Positions 10,868 through 20,138 of a stretch of DNA of 64,000 nucleotides are shown piece after piece (the first letter of the stretch is position 1; each line of letters starts with the position of its first letter). This DNA comes from Candidatus Bathyarchaeota archaeon (lineage in GTDB: Archaea > Thermoproteota > Bathyarchaeia > 40CM-2-53-6): contig VBBP01000050.1 in NCBI GenBank assembly GCA_005884195.1, positions 36,345 to 100,344 on the forward strand, read 5' to 3'. A program made the translations under genes and the position numbers. The notes under the pieces are model-generated. The model saw only the letters and a program-made list of their open reading frames with translations, did no database searches and was not told where the DNA came from.

Positions 10868-11146
10868 AACCGCTCATTCTAAAGCGAAGCCGAGTAAAGA
10901 CAATCTACGTAACCCTTAGCCTGGTCTAGCGAGGTTCTAGATTCCACTTGAGATTCCTGTGCCATCTGCCTTGGGCATTTTCCAGATAAAAGCGAGAACC
11001 CGTACGTTATGAAATTCTTCTCACGTTCATGTCGCTAGGCCAGATTGTCTTATCGAGCAAGTGTGAACAGATTTATCTCGAGTCTTGACCCATCATGAAG
11101 CATCCTAGCGCCTGAAGAGTCGATTCGTGAAGTTGTCAAGGATTGC

Positions 11147-11437
11147 ATGGACGCCTGGAACAAACATGACGCGAACGCATTTGCATCGCTCTTCGCGAAA
11201 GACGCTGACTTCAAGGACAGCCATCAAACGACCGAGAATATCAAGGTCCCGCTCATAAAACCAGACGTAGCCTCCGTGAATATCTGGTGGAATATGACAG
11301 GTGCCTCGGATGATTCCGGCCAACCTCGACCTCCAAGGCGGGGGATCCTCAACTGGATCATGACGAACGAGGAAGGGAAGTGGCTGGTCAAAGTCATGCA
11401 CAATTTGGACTTGACAGCGATAACCCCGATAAAATAG
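11147..11437 (+). CDS. SnoaL/NTF2-like fold protein, possibly internally truncated
   Basis: MDAWNKHDANAFASLFAKDADFKD...VPLIKPDVASVNIWWNMTG. Homology appears to extend upstream (PEESIREVVKDC) without a canonical start. Confidence 0.6.
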   Translation: MDAWNKHDANAFASLFAKDADFKDSHQTTENIKVPLIKPDVASVNIWWNMTGASDDSGQPRPPRRGILNWIMTNEEGKWLVKVMHNLDLTAITPIK

Positions 11438-11519
11438 CCCCCGTGAGACAACCACACGACGGGAACGGAATGACGATCGAGCTAATGCTAGGTCAAATGC
11501 AGCATCCTTAATTGCGTTG

Positions 11520-11951
11520 TCAATGACTCAGCGTGGCTGCTTTTGCCTTCGGATATGGTAGCGGATGGACGATGCTTGGGGTCCACTTCTCCCCCCATTT
11601 TCTGTAAGCGGACAAGATATCTCCGAGGTCTTGTCCTTTCTCTGTGAGACTGTAGACAACTGAGAAGGGTTCTGTACCGGTTACCCTCCTCTCAACGATT
11701 CCCATATTCTGCAAATACTTGAGAGTTCGGGAAAGTGTTCGCGCGTTCAGAGCGTCGGGCTTACCCTTTCTCAGTAGATCGTTGAATCGGAGGGGGTTGT
11801 CAAGGAGGTAGTATGAGATGAGGATTCTCCACTCTGAGCCTAGCTTCCTTACCGCTTTGATGACCGCGCATATGTCTCTCCTGCAAAGCTCGCTCCTTCC
11901 CGATGTGATGCTGGAGATATCGGGTTGGCAGCTAGACGCAAGCTTACTCAA
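11520..11951 (-). CDS. HxlR family transcriptional regulator
   Basis: CRRDICAVIKAVRKLGSEWRILISYYLLDNPLRFNDLLRKG...LSRTLKYLQNMGIVERR. Confidence 0.85.
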   Translation of the reverse strand: MSKLASSCQPDISSITSGRSELCRRDICAVIKAVRKLGSEWRILISYYLLDNPLRFNDLLRKGKPDALNARTLSRTLKYLQNMGIVERRVTGTEPFSVVYSLTEKGQDLGDILSAYRKWGEKWTPSIVHPLPYPKAKAATLSH

Positions 11952-12028
11952 TGTTATCTATTGTAACCTGGTTACCCAGAGATATAAGCAGAAAGGGACA
12001 CTGGCGTTAGTGCACTATTTTCTTTGAC

Positions 12029-12793
12029 TCATTTTCTTGAATCTTGGGACGTTGAAGTTCCTGTGGAGAGTGAAGGAACACTCTCAATGTCAGTTCCCAT
12101 AAGGTAGCCGCCAAATGCAAGGGCCCATACTAGGATAGGGTAGGCAACGATGCGTTCAATGCCTCCGGGGCCCAAGCCAAGGTCCATTCCAACGCCTGAT
12201 AAGACTGCGGCAACAATGGCGACAGCCCCCGCTACCGGGAACAGTCTGTCTAACGGTTTCACCACGAGTTTTCGAGACTCTATGGCCGACAGGCCGCCGA
12301 AGAAAAATACCAGACCCGAGAGCGCATCGTGCACTATTGCCCCCGCGATAAGAAGGGCTGGAACGTTCGAGATCGGTTGCATGATTTGTTGATCCGCGTA
12401 GACGTAATATGGAATGTACGACAGCGGGAGGGCGACTAGTCCGGCTGCGAAGACAAAGAAAACCTTCCAGAACCTTTTGGCAGGGAACGTCTGCCGAAAT
12501 TGCCAAGCTGCCTCGAGGGACAAGACGGTCAAGATGCTGAGGGAGAGAATGTAGATGATTGATGCTGGCTGGTGTATTGTCAGCATACCCGGGGGGTTTA
12601 GTGGAACTGCTATTGGGGCGCCAAGGTCGCTGATGAAATCCCTGGAGACGCTATAGCCCGGGAAGACAGATTCCGCCACCGCAAGACCGAGGATGAACAC
12701 GGTGTTCCCGATGAACAGCATCATACCCGCTAGTCTTCGAGGAGGAGTATCCTTCAGCAAGGAAAACACCGAGCTACGTTTTGAATGGCACAC
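12029..12793 (-). CDS. DUF998-like membrane protein
   Basis: ESVFPGYSVSRDFISDLGAP motif and 6-7 hydrophobic segments. Confidence 0.75.
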   Translation of the reverse strand: MCHSKRSSVFSLLKDTPPRRLAGMMLFIGNTVFILGLAVAESVFPGYSVSRDFISDLGAPIAVPLNPPGMLTIHQPASIIYILSLSILTVLSLEAAWQFRQTFPAKRFWKVFFVFAAGLVALPLSYIPYYVYADQQIMQPISNVPALLIAGAIVHDALSGLVFFFGGLSAIESRKLVVKPLDRLFPVAGAVAIVAAVLSGVGMDLGLGPGGIERIVAYPILVWALAFGGYLMGTDIESVPSLSTGTSTSQDSRK

Positions 12794-12811
12794 GTCAGAT
12801 TTTGACGTGTG
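12789..12811. promoter_or_regulatory. perfect 9-bp inverted repeat CACACGTCA-gattt-TGACGTGTG
   Basis: Read directly. It overlaps the start codon of the DUF998 gene, between two minus-strand genes. Confidence 0.5.
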
Positions 12812-12819
12812 GGTCTCCC

Positions 12820-13245
12820 TTACGCGTGCTCATTCGGGGCGGGGTCGTCATTCCAGATGTCGACAACGCACTTCCATGCTCTGTTCTCTATTCGCCAAAT
12901 CGTCACGGCTTTGCCGCGCAATGTGACGCGATTGCCCTTGTCGTCGTTGAACGAGACCTGGTTCGTGCCGACACCGTAGGCGAGGTCGCAATCTCGTGCG
13001 ATCGCGAACCGAGTTGTCTTCCATTCGATGCTGAAACCCGGGATCTTCAAGCTGTCAATCACATAGTTCCTAATTGCATTCTTGCCGATAATAGGGGTCT
13101 GTCCTGGTGGAATAACAATCGCATCGTCGGCCCAAAAGGAGACAATTTGTTCCACGTCGCGAGCAGCCGCGGCCGCTGCGCACCACGCCTCATCGGCTCG
13201 CTCCAGTTCGACTCGAGCCCTGTCCATATCTCGTTTGAGGCTCAA
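12820..13245 (-). CDS. SnoaL/DUF4440-like (NTF2 fold) protein
   Basis: AAARDVEQIVSFWADDAIVIPPGQTPIIGKNAIRNYV...RGKAVTIWRIENRAWKCVVDIWNDDP. Confidence 0.8.
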   Translation of the reverse strand: MSLKRDMDRARVELERADEAWCAAAAAARDVEQIVSFWADDAIVIPPGQTPIIGKNAIRNYVIDSLKIPGFSIEWKTTRFAIARDCDLAYGVGTNQVSFNDDKGNRVTLRGKAVTIWRIENRAWKCVVDIWNDDPAPNEHA

Positions 13246-13394
13246 TCGTATCCTTCTCTCTCCATTCTCGACTGGAGAGCACTCAGATAAGAAAGCTTAG
13301 ACGAGGATGAGAAACGCATCGGAGGGCGGCATTGAGCAGTCAAGGCACAGCGGCTCCAAGATCTCAAGCATGAACTCTGATATAGCTAGCTCAG

Positions 13395-13835
13395 GTGATT
13401 GTCAAGGATGACCTGTTGACCTCAGAAGAGGTTGCGAGAAAATCTATTGACGCTTTCAACCGCCACGACAAGGCTGCTTATGCTGCATTGATCGCGCCAG
13501 ACGCGGTGGCCTATGACCCTGTCTACCCGGAGCCTTTGCGGGGCAAGACAGCGATCATGAAAGATTTGGACGCGTCTTTTGCCGCGCTTCCTGATGTCCA
13601 CTACGAGATTCTGAGACTGCTCGCCAAGCATAGGGATGCCGTGGTCGAATTCAGGATCGTAGGGACCCATACCGGCTCCATCCAGGGGCTTTCAGGATCG
13701 ATTCCCGCCACCAACAAGAAGGCCAGCTGGACCGGAGCCGAATTTCTCAGAATCGATTCCAAAGGACTCATCATGGAGGAGAGAAGATATTTCGATCCAG
13801 AAAATCTCCCCAAACAATTCGGACTAGCAAAATAG
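13395..13835 (+). CDS. SnoaL-like ester cyclase family protein (NTF2 fold)
   Basis: SIDAFNRHDKAAYAALIAPDAVAYDPVYPEPLRGKTAIMKDLDASFAALPDVHYEI. Confidence 0.85.
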   Translation: MIVKDDLLTSEEVARKSIDAFNRHDKAAYAALIAPDAVAYDPVYPEPLRGKTAIMKDLDASFAALPDVHYEILRLLAKHRDAVVEFRIVGTHTGSIQGLSGSIPATNKKASWTGAEFLRIDSKGLIMEERRYFDPENLPKQFGLAK

Positions 13836-13931
13836 TTCGAGCTTCGATTGCTCCACGAGCGATCCTCGAACGCCGATTGTGGTCTGCAGTCCTAAAGGAC
13901 TAAATTTCTGAGAGAGAACTAGTCTCTCGAG

Positions 13932-14231
13932 ATGCAAAGGATCATCAAGGTTCTTCTGCTCTCCATAGCGCTCGGTCTGGTCGGACTAGGCGCCTCAACA
14001 ACTCGCGAGCCTTGGGGAGTGTGGGACGGCTTCCCTTTCCAGTACGCCTATTCAAACCCAATCACTTGTTTACCCAACCCATTCAACGGATGCGGCTATT
14101 ACTACGACCCAGCGATGATCGTTCTGGACTATCTCTTTTGGCTGGGAACAGCTGCAGTAGTGGTCTCCGTGATCAGCTTGTGGTGGAACCGCGTCGCTCT
14201 AAGAGGAGATGCGAGCCCCGACCACGAATGA
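13932..14231 (+). CDS. small membrane protein with GFPF...CGYYYD motif
   Basis: Two hydrophobic segments; similar to the 25743-26033 product. Confidence 0.6.
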   Translation: MQRIIKVLLLSIALGLVGLGASTTREPWGVWDGFPFQYAYSNPITCLPNPFNGCGYYYDPAMIVLDYLFWLGTAAVVVSVISLWWNRVALRGDASPDHE

Positions 14232-14386
14232 CCAAGACCCACCTGGAACGACCGCTCGATCAAAGTGATCTTTCCCAGACCGCAGTACTGAAGATAACAT
14301 TCGGGTCCGCTGTGGACTTGGGTTTCCGCTCAGAATTATTAGCGCCTCAGGCAGTCGTTCAGACAGGGAAACGAAGCAGACGATTT

Positions 14387-14965
14387 ATGGCCCGACTCCA
14401 AATTTCAGACTCCGAAAAGAAGAGAGCGGCAGTTCGGATTCTAGGAATATCTGGGAGTGGACGAAAGAAGTCGTACAACACCGCCCTGCTTGAGGGGGCA
14501 AAAACTCTCGTCCCTGAGGGTGCCGTGGTGGAGATTCTTGAACTGTCCCGTTTCCAGTTGTTCAATGAAGACCTGCTCGCTGAAATGCCTGCGGAGATAC
14601 GGGAGTTCAAGGAGAGGGTCAAACAGTCGGACGCGATACTCTTCGCGACGCCTGAGTACAACTACTCGATCTCTGCTGTTTTGAAGAACGCGATCGAGTG
14701 GGGGAATCAGCCGGACAACTCGTGGGATGGTAAACCCGCGGCGATCATCAGTGCTTCTAGTTCTCTACGGGGTGGCGCGAGGGCGCAGGCGCATCTCAGA
14801 CAGATAATGGTGGACTTGAACATGCACCCGATCAACCAGCCCCAGCTGCTCTTGGCAAGAGCGGGGGAGAAATTCGACGCCAACCTCAAACTCGTAGATT
14901 CGGCTTCCTTGAAGACTCTGCAAAGCCTGCTCGAAGCCCTTGTAGAATGGTCACGGAGATTCTAG
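14387..14965 (+). CDS. NADPH-dependent FMN reductase family protein
   Basis: VRILGISGSGRKKSYNTALLEGA...AILFATPEYNYSISAVLKNAIEWGNQPDNSWDGKPAAIISASSSLRGG. Start placed at the internal ATG of the longer ORF. Confidence 0.9.
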   Translation: MARLQISDSEKKRAAVRILGISGSGRKKSYNTALLEGAKTLVPEGAVVEILELSRFQLFNEDLLAEMPAEIREFKERVKQSDAILFATPEYNYSISAVLKNAIEWGNQPDNSWDGKPAAIISASSSLRGGARAQAHLRQIMVDLNMHPINQPQLLLARAGEKFDANLKLVDSASLKTLQSLLEALVEWSRRF

Positions 14966-16213
14966 TTGGGAATAGCGAGTAGCATGAAGAAGAGCGCTTC
15001 ATGGCCTCCTATGCCAGGAACCTATCAGGTAGGCGATCCAAATGGCCCCGTGGCGGTTTGTGCGCTTACGTCGGAGGGTTTGATCGCTCCGCTCGTAGCT
15101 CTTCCGGGAGTGGCCATTGCGGGCATGGTCTATACGGCCAATCTTGGCATTACCCGGATCATTGTCAATATCACGTCTAATCCTGCGATTCGTTTCTTGC
15201 TAATCTGTGGCAAGGATTCTGCGTTATTCAAGCCGGGACAATCTCTTGTCTCTTTGTCCGAGAAGGGTGTTGACGAGAAACGAAGGATCATCGATGCAGC
15301 GGGCTATGACCCAGTCTTACCCTCGATAGCCCCTGAGCAGGTCGCGCAATTCCGGAAACAGGTAGAAATTCTTGACTGGACCGGCGAAGAAGATCTTCAG
15401 GTCTTACAAGAACGGGTGAAGAGTCTCTCTGACCGTAACCCGGGCGTTTTCGTGACGGGACAAAAGGAAGCGAGTTCGCCTAGAAGTCAAGAGGAGTTTG
15501 TGTCTATTCGGCCGGGTGGGCAGCGTGAGCCGTTGTTGTATGATCCGAAGGGATACTTCGTCATCACGATCGAGCCTGAGCAAGGGGAGATACTGCTTCG
15601 ACACTATTTACCTAATCATACGCCGGCTCATGAGATGCGGGGCCGGGGAGCAACCTCGATGCTCCTTGGTCTCTTGCGTGCTGGACTTGTCACACAACTG
15701 AGTCATGCGGGCTACTTGGGCGAGGAATTGGCCAAGGCACAGACAGCGTTACAGTTTGGGTTGCGGTACGATCAGGACCGGTCTTTGAGGGCCAGGGAAA
15801 CGGTTGCTCCTCCACCGTCGTCAGAGGCAAAGGCTCCTGAACCCGCGGCTCCGAAAATAACGCCGACCCAGGCCTATTCTCTGAAGAAACTTGGAGAGAT
15901 CGGTCCCGAAACCTCGGTCGATCTGTTTTTCTCGGTAACTGACACTCCTCGGGACCATGTTCTGGGAGGAATGTTCCTCGATATGGATGAGAGTGGCGCA
16001 TCCCGGGTGTACACTCGAACCTCTCAACGTCTCGAGGTTGAGTGGACGGGGTCGAGTAAGCTGATCATGGGCGGTCTAGCCGACGTGGTCGTGGGAGCGA
16101 TACTGCGGGTTTTTGGTAAGCTGGACGAGAAAAAACTGGTTCACGCGGAGACCCTGATCATCCTGACCAATCTGGCCAAGATCACCGAGCCAAACAAGGG
16201 AAAGGACCAATGA
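14966..16213 (+). CDS. MtrA-like / DUF4346-containing protein
   Basis: N-terminal part resembles methyl-H4MPT:CoM methyltransferase subunit A (NLGITRIIVNITSNPAIRFLLICGKD...GQSLVSLSEKGVDEKRRIIDAAG), then IRPGGQREPLLYDPKGYFVITIEPEQGEILLRHY (DUF4346-like). Confidence 0.7.
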   Translation: MGIASSMKKSASWPPMPGTYQVGDPNGPVAVCALTSEGLIAPLVALPGVAIAGMVYTANLGITRIIVNITSNPAIRFLLICGKDSALFKPGQSLVSLSEKGVDEKRRIIDAAGYDPVLPSIAPEQVAQFRKQVEILDWTGEEDLQVLQERVKSLSDRNPGVFVTGQKEASSPRSQEEFVSIRPGGQREPLLYDPKGYFVITIEPEQGEILLRHYLPNHTPAHEMRGRGATSMLLGLLRAGLVTQLSHAGYLGEELAKAQTALQFGLRYDQDRSLRARETVAPPPSSEAKAPEPAAPKITPTQAYSLKKLGEIGPETSVDLFFSVTDTPRDHVLGGMFLDMDESGASRVYTRTSQRLEVEWTGSSKLIMGGLADVVVGAILRVFGKLDEKKLVHAETLIILTNLAKITEPNKGKDQ

Positions 16214-16219
16214 TCTACC

Positions 16220-16393
16220 ATGTCTGAGGTCGTAGTAAGGTCGACGGAGAACGGTCCGAATCTTGTGATCGTTGACGGGAAGGTTGTTCAGGCATGGTGC
16301 CCGTGCGGAGGGTCCACGCTGATGCCTTTCTGCGACGGGACGCACAAGAGAAACGGGTTCATAGCCAAAACGCACGAGGTCAAAGTCCACTGA
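16220..16393 (+). CDS. CDGSH iron-sulfur domain protein (57 aa, absent from the ORF track)
   Basis: MSEVVVRSTENGPNLVIVDGKVVQAWCPCGGSTLMPFCDGTHKRNGFIAKTHEVKVH; CxC-x-CDGTH motif. Confidence 0.85.
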   Translation: MSEVVVRSTENGPNLVIVDGKVVQAWCPCGGSTLMPFCDGTHKRNGFIAKTHEVKVH

Positions 16394-16529
16394 TGAAGCC
16401 GTAGTGGAAGTGTGCGTGTTTAGCTCGGGCTGCGGGATGCTGGAGTTCTGACAAAAAACGGTCTAGTACTCATAGTCTGACGAAGAGAGGAACACAGTAG
16501 CCATAACGCCCGATCGCCTGCTCGGCTCA

Positions 16530-18515
16530 GTGTTCTCGCAGATGACTGGCCGATCTCGCTCCCGGATCACGTCCATGGTATTACTGTTTCTCGGGCTCGC
16601 TCTCACCTCGACCAGTCCAGTGTGGGTCCATGCAGATACGGAGCCTACTGGAATATTCAGAATAACGCTGATGGTTCCTCAGCCGAATCAGGCCCGACAG
16701 AGCTGGTCATTGCTCGTCCAGAGCAACCTTCAGGCGTTGGGCATCGACGCGCAGAGAGTTGTTCTTGACTGGCCCACGATATTCGATAGGGCGCTCACGC
16801 CTGCCTCTGACGTCCTCGGGAGAAGCTATGACAACGGCGGCTTTGACGCACTCTTTCTCGGCTATGCTCTCGGGATAGATGCCGATCCATATTCTTACTA
16901 TCACAGTACACAGTATGCACCGATAGGTAACAACTACTATCTCTGGAACAACAGCCAGAACGACCAGCTGACCACACAGATCAAAGGAACACTAGACAAA
17001 ACACAACGGTTAGATTTGCTAAAACAGTGGCAGGCGTTCACGTATGACCAGCAACCCTCCGCCACGATACTCTACACGAAGGAAATCGTTGCCTTTGATT
17101 ATACAATGCCAAATGCTCAATACGTGTTCAGCACCTACCACTCACCGTATTGGCCGCCGATCGAACAATTGTCGATGCTCGGAGGATCGACGACGGGCTC
17201 GATTACGTTGGCGCAGACGGGACCGGCTCCGTCAGAGGGTTTCAACCCGGCAGTGAGCAGTTCCTACTACGACCAGACCGTGTACGGAGCAATGTTCAGC
17301 GCGTTGGCGCAGAGGAATGATACGATCTTCAAGAACATGATTCCTCAGCTGGCGACTGGCTGGTCTGTCGGGTTAGATCAGAAGACCTGGACCGTATCAT
17401 TGCGTCCCGGGGTGACATGGCATGACGGGGTGCCTTTCAATGCGACAGATGTGAAGTTCACATTTGACGCGCTCCAGGATGACACTCTGGCAGCGGACAA
17501 TGAGGCGTTCATCAAGGGAATAGTAGGCGGAAAAAGCGACGTATCAATCGTGGGCCCGTACACGATCAAGTTCACTCTACCGAATCCCTACGCGTACTTC
17601 GCGGAGAACATTCTCACCACCCCAATCATACCCGCCCACGTGCTAGCGAGTGTTCCATATGCAAACTGGAGAACGAACCCGTTCAACACCGGGATCGGTG
17701 GCGGGCCCATTGGAACAGGGCCCTACAAGTTTGTCAGCTATAATGCAACAACTGAGACTAATCGCCTGACAAGGAACGATAACTACTTTGATTTTCCACA
17801 GAACGGGAAGACCGCTCTTCAGAGCCGGGGAGCTTTCGAAGTTAAGGACTATTATGTCAAACACATACCCAGCTCCGATAATGCCGTTTCCGCCCTGAAG
17901 ATGGGCTCGGTAAACGTTCTAGACGCACAGTACGCTCTGGAGACCCAGACGAGTTTTCTCGCCTCCTGGCCGTCGAGCCAGTGGACGTCTTACGACGGGT
18001 TCGGGGTCCAGGAGCTAGGCTTCAACATGAAACACCCAATATTTGGAACAGGCGTCAATACCCCGCTGGGCCTTAGTGATTCTTCAAAGGCCTCTCTTGC
18101 CGCCAAATATGTTCGTCAAGCTATCAGCTACGCGATCCCGAGAGATCTGATAATACAGCAACTTCTCGCCGGATACGGTAACCCAGGGATAACCACTCCG
18201 GTCGTCGGCAACTACCGGACGGGCTTCGCGGTCACCGATGGGTTCAACACTGCTCTCACCCCGTACAGTTTCAACCTCACAAAATCCCGACAGTTACTGC
18301 AGGCTGCGGGCTTCTTCCCGGCCGCCCCTCCAAGCATCTGGCAAACCTGGGGATTCGCCGTCACCGTCATGCTACTGGCAACAGCGATCACGCTTGCAGC
18401 CCTCTACGCAGTAGAGGCGAGGCGAAACCGTGCTACCCGCTCAATACCATCAACATTACAGTCGTCGGCAGCGTCATCGAGCAATCCAGTGCGTCCGCCT
18501 TCCGCCGGCTCCTAG
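16530..18515 (+). CDS. ABC transporter family-5 solute-binding protein, apparently permuted lobe order, C-terminal TM anchor
   Basis: SBP_bac_5 signatures (WSVGLDQKTWTVSLRPGVTWHDGVPFNATDVKFTFDA; VRQAISYAIPRDLIIQQLLAGYG); N-terminal signal and C-terminal hydrophobic helix. Confidence 0.85.
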   Translation: MFSQMTGRSRSRITSMVLLFLGLALTSTSPVWVHADTEPTGIFRITLMVPQPNQARQSWSLLVQSNLQALGIDAQRVVLDWPTIFDRALTPASDVLGRSYDNGGFDALFLGYALGIDADPYSYYHSTQYAPIGNNYYLWNNSQNDQLTTQIKGTLDKTQRLDLLKQWQAFTYDQQPSATILYTKEIVAFDYTMPNAQYVFSTYHSPYWPPIEQLSMLGGSTTGSITLAQTGPAPSEGFNPAVSSSYYDQTVYGAMFSALAQRNDTIFKNMIPQLATGWSVGLDQKTWTVSLRPGVTWHDGVPFNATDVKFTFDALQDDTLAADNEAFIKGIVGGKSDVSIVGPYTIKFTLPNPYAYFAENILTTPIIPAHVLASVPYANWRTNPFNTGIGGGPIGTGPYKFVSYNATTETNRLTRNDNYFDFPQNGKTALQSRGAFEVKDYYVKHIPSSDNAVSALKMGSVNVLDAQYALETQTSFLASWPSSQWTSYDGFGVQELGFNMKHPIFGTGVNTPLGLSDSSKASLAAKYVRQAISYAIPRDLIIQQLLAGYGNPGITTPVVGNYRTGFAVTDGFNTALTPYSFNLTKSRQLLQAAGFFPAAPPSIWQTWGFAVTVMLLATAITLAALYAVEARRNRATRSIPSTLQSSAASSSNPVRPPSAGS

Positions 18516-18566
18516 CCGAACTCCCTTTCAACAATCCGGGACCCGCCACGAACCCAGTCAACTAAG

Positions 18567-18625
18567 AACGGTCCCAACCCGTCATAATCAACAGGAAGGT
18601 TGTTCAGGCTTTGTGCCGGTGCAAG
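18567..18625 (+). pseudogene. degenerate CDGSH gene fragment
   Basis: aagaacggtcccaacccgtcataatcaacaggaaggttgttcaggctttgtgccggtgc aligns to the CDGSH gene at ~16249-16310; out of frame and without the CDGSH core. Confidence 0.5.
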
Positions 18626-18776
18626 TTACAAATCGATATGGACTAAGGGTGACTTTGAGAGGCTTCAAAATGCCCGAAGGACTTCCTGGTGAAAACATAC
18701 GATAACAAGTATGTTCTCGTGGAACTCGAGAGTCCCTTGGACAAACTTAACTCGCCTTTCATTTCCTGTAATATTC

Positions 18777-20063
18777 CTATCGAGCGGGAAAAGCCAACAG
18801 TTCGAGGTATGAGTGTGTTAGGATTTTTGTGATGCTTACTAGGTCGTTTATGCGTACGTGTTCGTCGATTCCGTGGATGTTGCTGTCTTGTCGTGTAGCG
18901 CCTAGCACGGCTACGGGGATTCCTAGGTTAGTGACAACTGCCATATCGGTAGACCCTTGACTTCCCGCCAGTGGCGTGTCTCGTCCTAGAACCTTTCTCG
19001 CTTGTTTCCGGACCACTTTGACTAGCCTGTGGTTGGGATCAGTGAGCATCGGATCGTATCCGAGAATCTTTTTCATCGATACCTTAGCGGGACTACTCTT
19101 TGCGAACTCTCTTACGACTGTGTTGATCTCTTTCTCGACTATTGCGGCTTTTTCTTCTGGTATGAATCGTCTGTCGACTAGGATCTCACATGTGTCAGGT
19201 ATGATGTTGCCTTTCAGGCCGCCTTTGATCATGTTCACGTAGAGGCCTGGCCGCATCTTCTTGGTCCCGTACATCGGCTCCGAGGGAATCTTCGATCTTC
19301 TCTTCCCGATTTCCTGACCTAGAGCTTTCAATTTCTCGATCAAACCAGCCGCCACCTCAATCGCATTGACTCCAGTCCAGCCCCGGCCCGAGTGAGCCGC
19401 CACACCTTTCACAGTGATGACATACTCGGCATCTCCTAACGCTGCTACATGGAGCACTTCTATTCCGCTGTCACTGGATATGCAATAATTGATATCCTTC
19501 GTAATCACGTGTTTATCGACTAGATAGTTGACGCCGGTGTACCCGCCTACTTCTTCATCGGTTGTAAAGGTCGGAATAATCACCCCGGAGAACTTTGCAC
19601 CAGTCTCGACTAACGCCTTCAACGAAAAGATTGTACAAGCGTCCGCCCCTTTCATGTCAGCCGCGCCCCGCCCATAGATCTGGTTATTCCTGATTGTAGG
19701 CTCGAACGGGTCGTTGGTCCATCCTGACGGGTCCGCTGGGACAACATCCACATGCCCGTTCAGAAGTATCTTCGGCCCTTCGCCCTCCCCCTTGAGAGTC
19801 GCATACGTATTCGGCCTAGGACCCTTCAATCCGACTTCGGGGCTAACCCTCTTTTTGATCGTGGCCTCGGGAATATGGCTCACAGTAGGCGTAACACCCA
19901 GCTCCTTGAGCTCCCGAGCAAGAACCTGCGAGATCTTCGGATAGTTCAAACCCGGAGGAACAGTAGTATCAATACTGACGAGGCGGCAGGTAAGATCAAC
20001 CAGATCCTTCTTGTGAGCATCAATCCAACGATCAACCTGTCTAACGGCAGTTTGGGACTGCAA
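18777..20063 (-). CDS. M20 family peptidase, ArgE/DapE-like deacylase
   Basis: GPKILLNGHVDVVPADPSGWTNDPFEPTIRNNQIYGRGAADMKGADAC; SQGSTDMAV; TTG start. Confidence 0.9.
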   Translation of the reverse strand: MQSQTAVRQVDRWIDAHKKDLVDLTCRLVSIDTTVPPGLNYPKISQVLARELKELGVTPTVSHIPEATIKKRVSPEVGLKGPRPNTYATLKGEGEGPKILLNGHVDVVPADPSGWTNDPFEPTIRNNQIYGRGAADMKGADACTIFSLKALVETGAKFSGVIIPTFTTDEEVGGYTGVNYLVDKHVITKDINYCISSDSGIEVLHVAALGDAEYVITVKGVAAHSGRGWTGVNAIEVAAGLIEKLKALGQEIGKRRSKIPSEPMYGTKKMRPGLYVNMIKGGLKGNIIPDTCEILVDRRFIPEEKAAIVEKEINTVVREFAKSSPAKVSMKKILGYDPMLTDPNHRLVKVVRKQARKVLGRDTPLAGSQGSTDMAVVTNLGIPVAVLGATRQDSNIHGIDEHVRINDLVSITKILTHSYLELLAFPAR

Positions 20064-20110
20064 ACAGCATCATGATGAAGTAGGATAACCCGTTAATTGT
20101 TCTTTCGGAA
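19890..20110. repeat. ~220-bp direct repeat, copy 1 (M20 gene 5' end and upstream)
   Basis: Near-identical to 21697-21918; the core (tgcgagatcttcggatagttc...caacctgtct) is almost perfect. Confidence 0.9.
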
Positions 20111-20138
20111 GGCGATGATGCAAATTTCGCTTCTTCGT

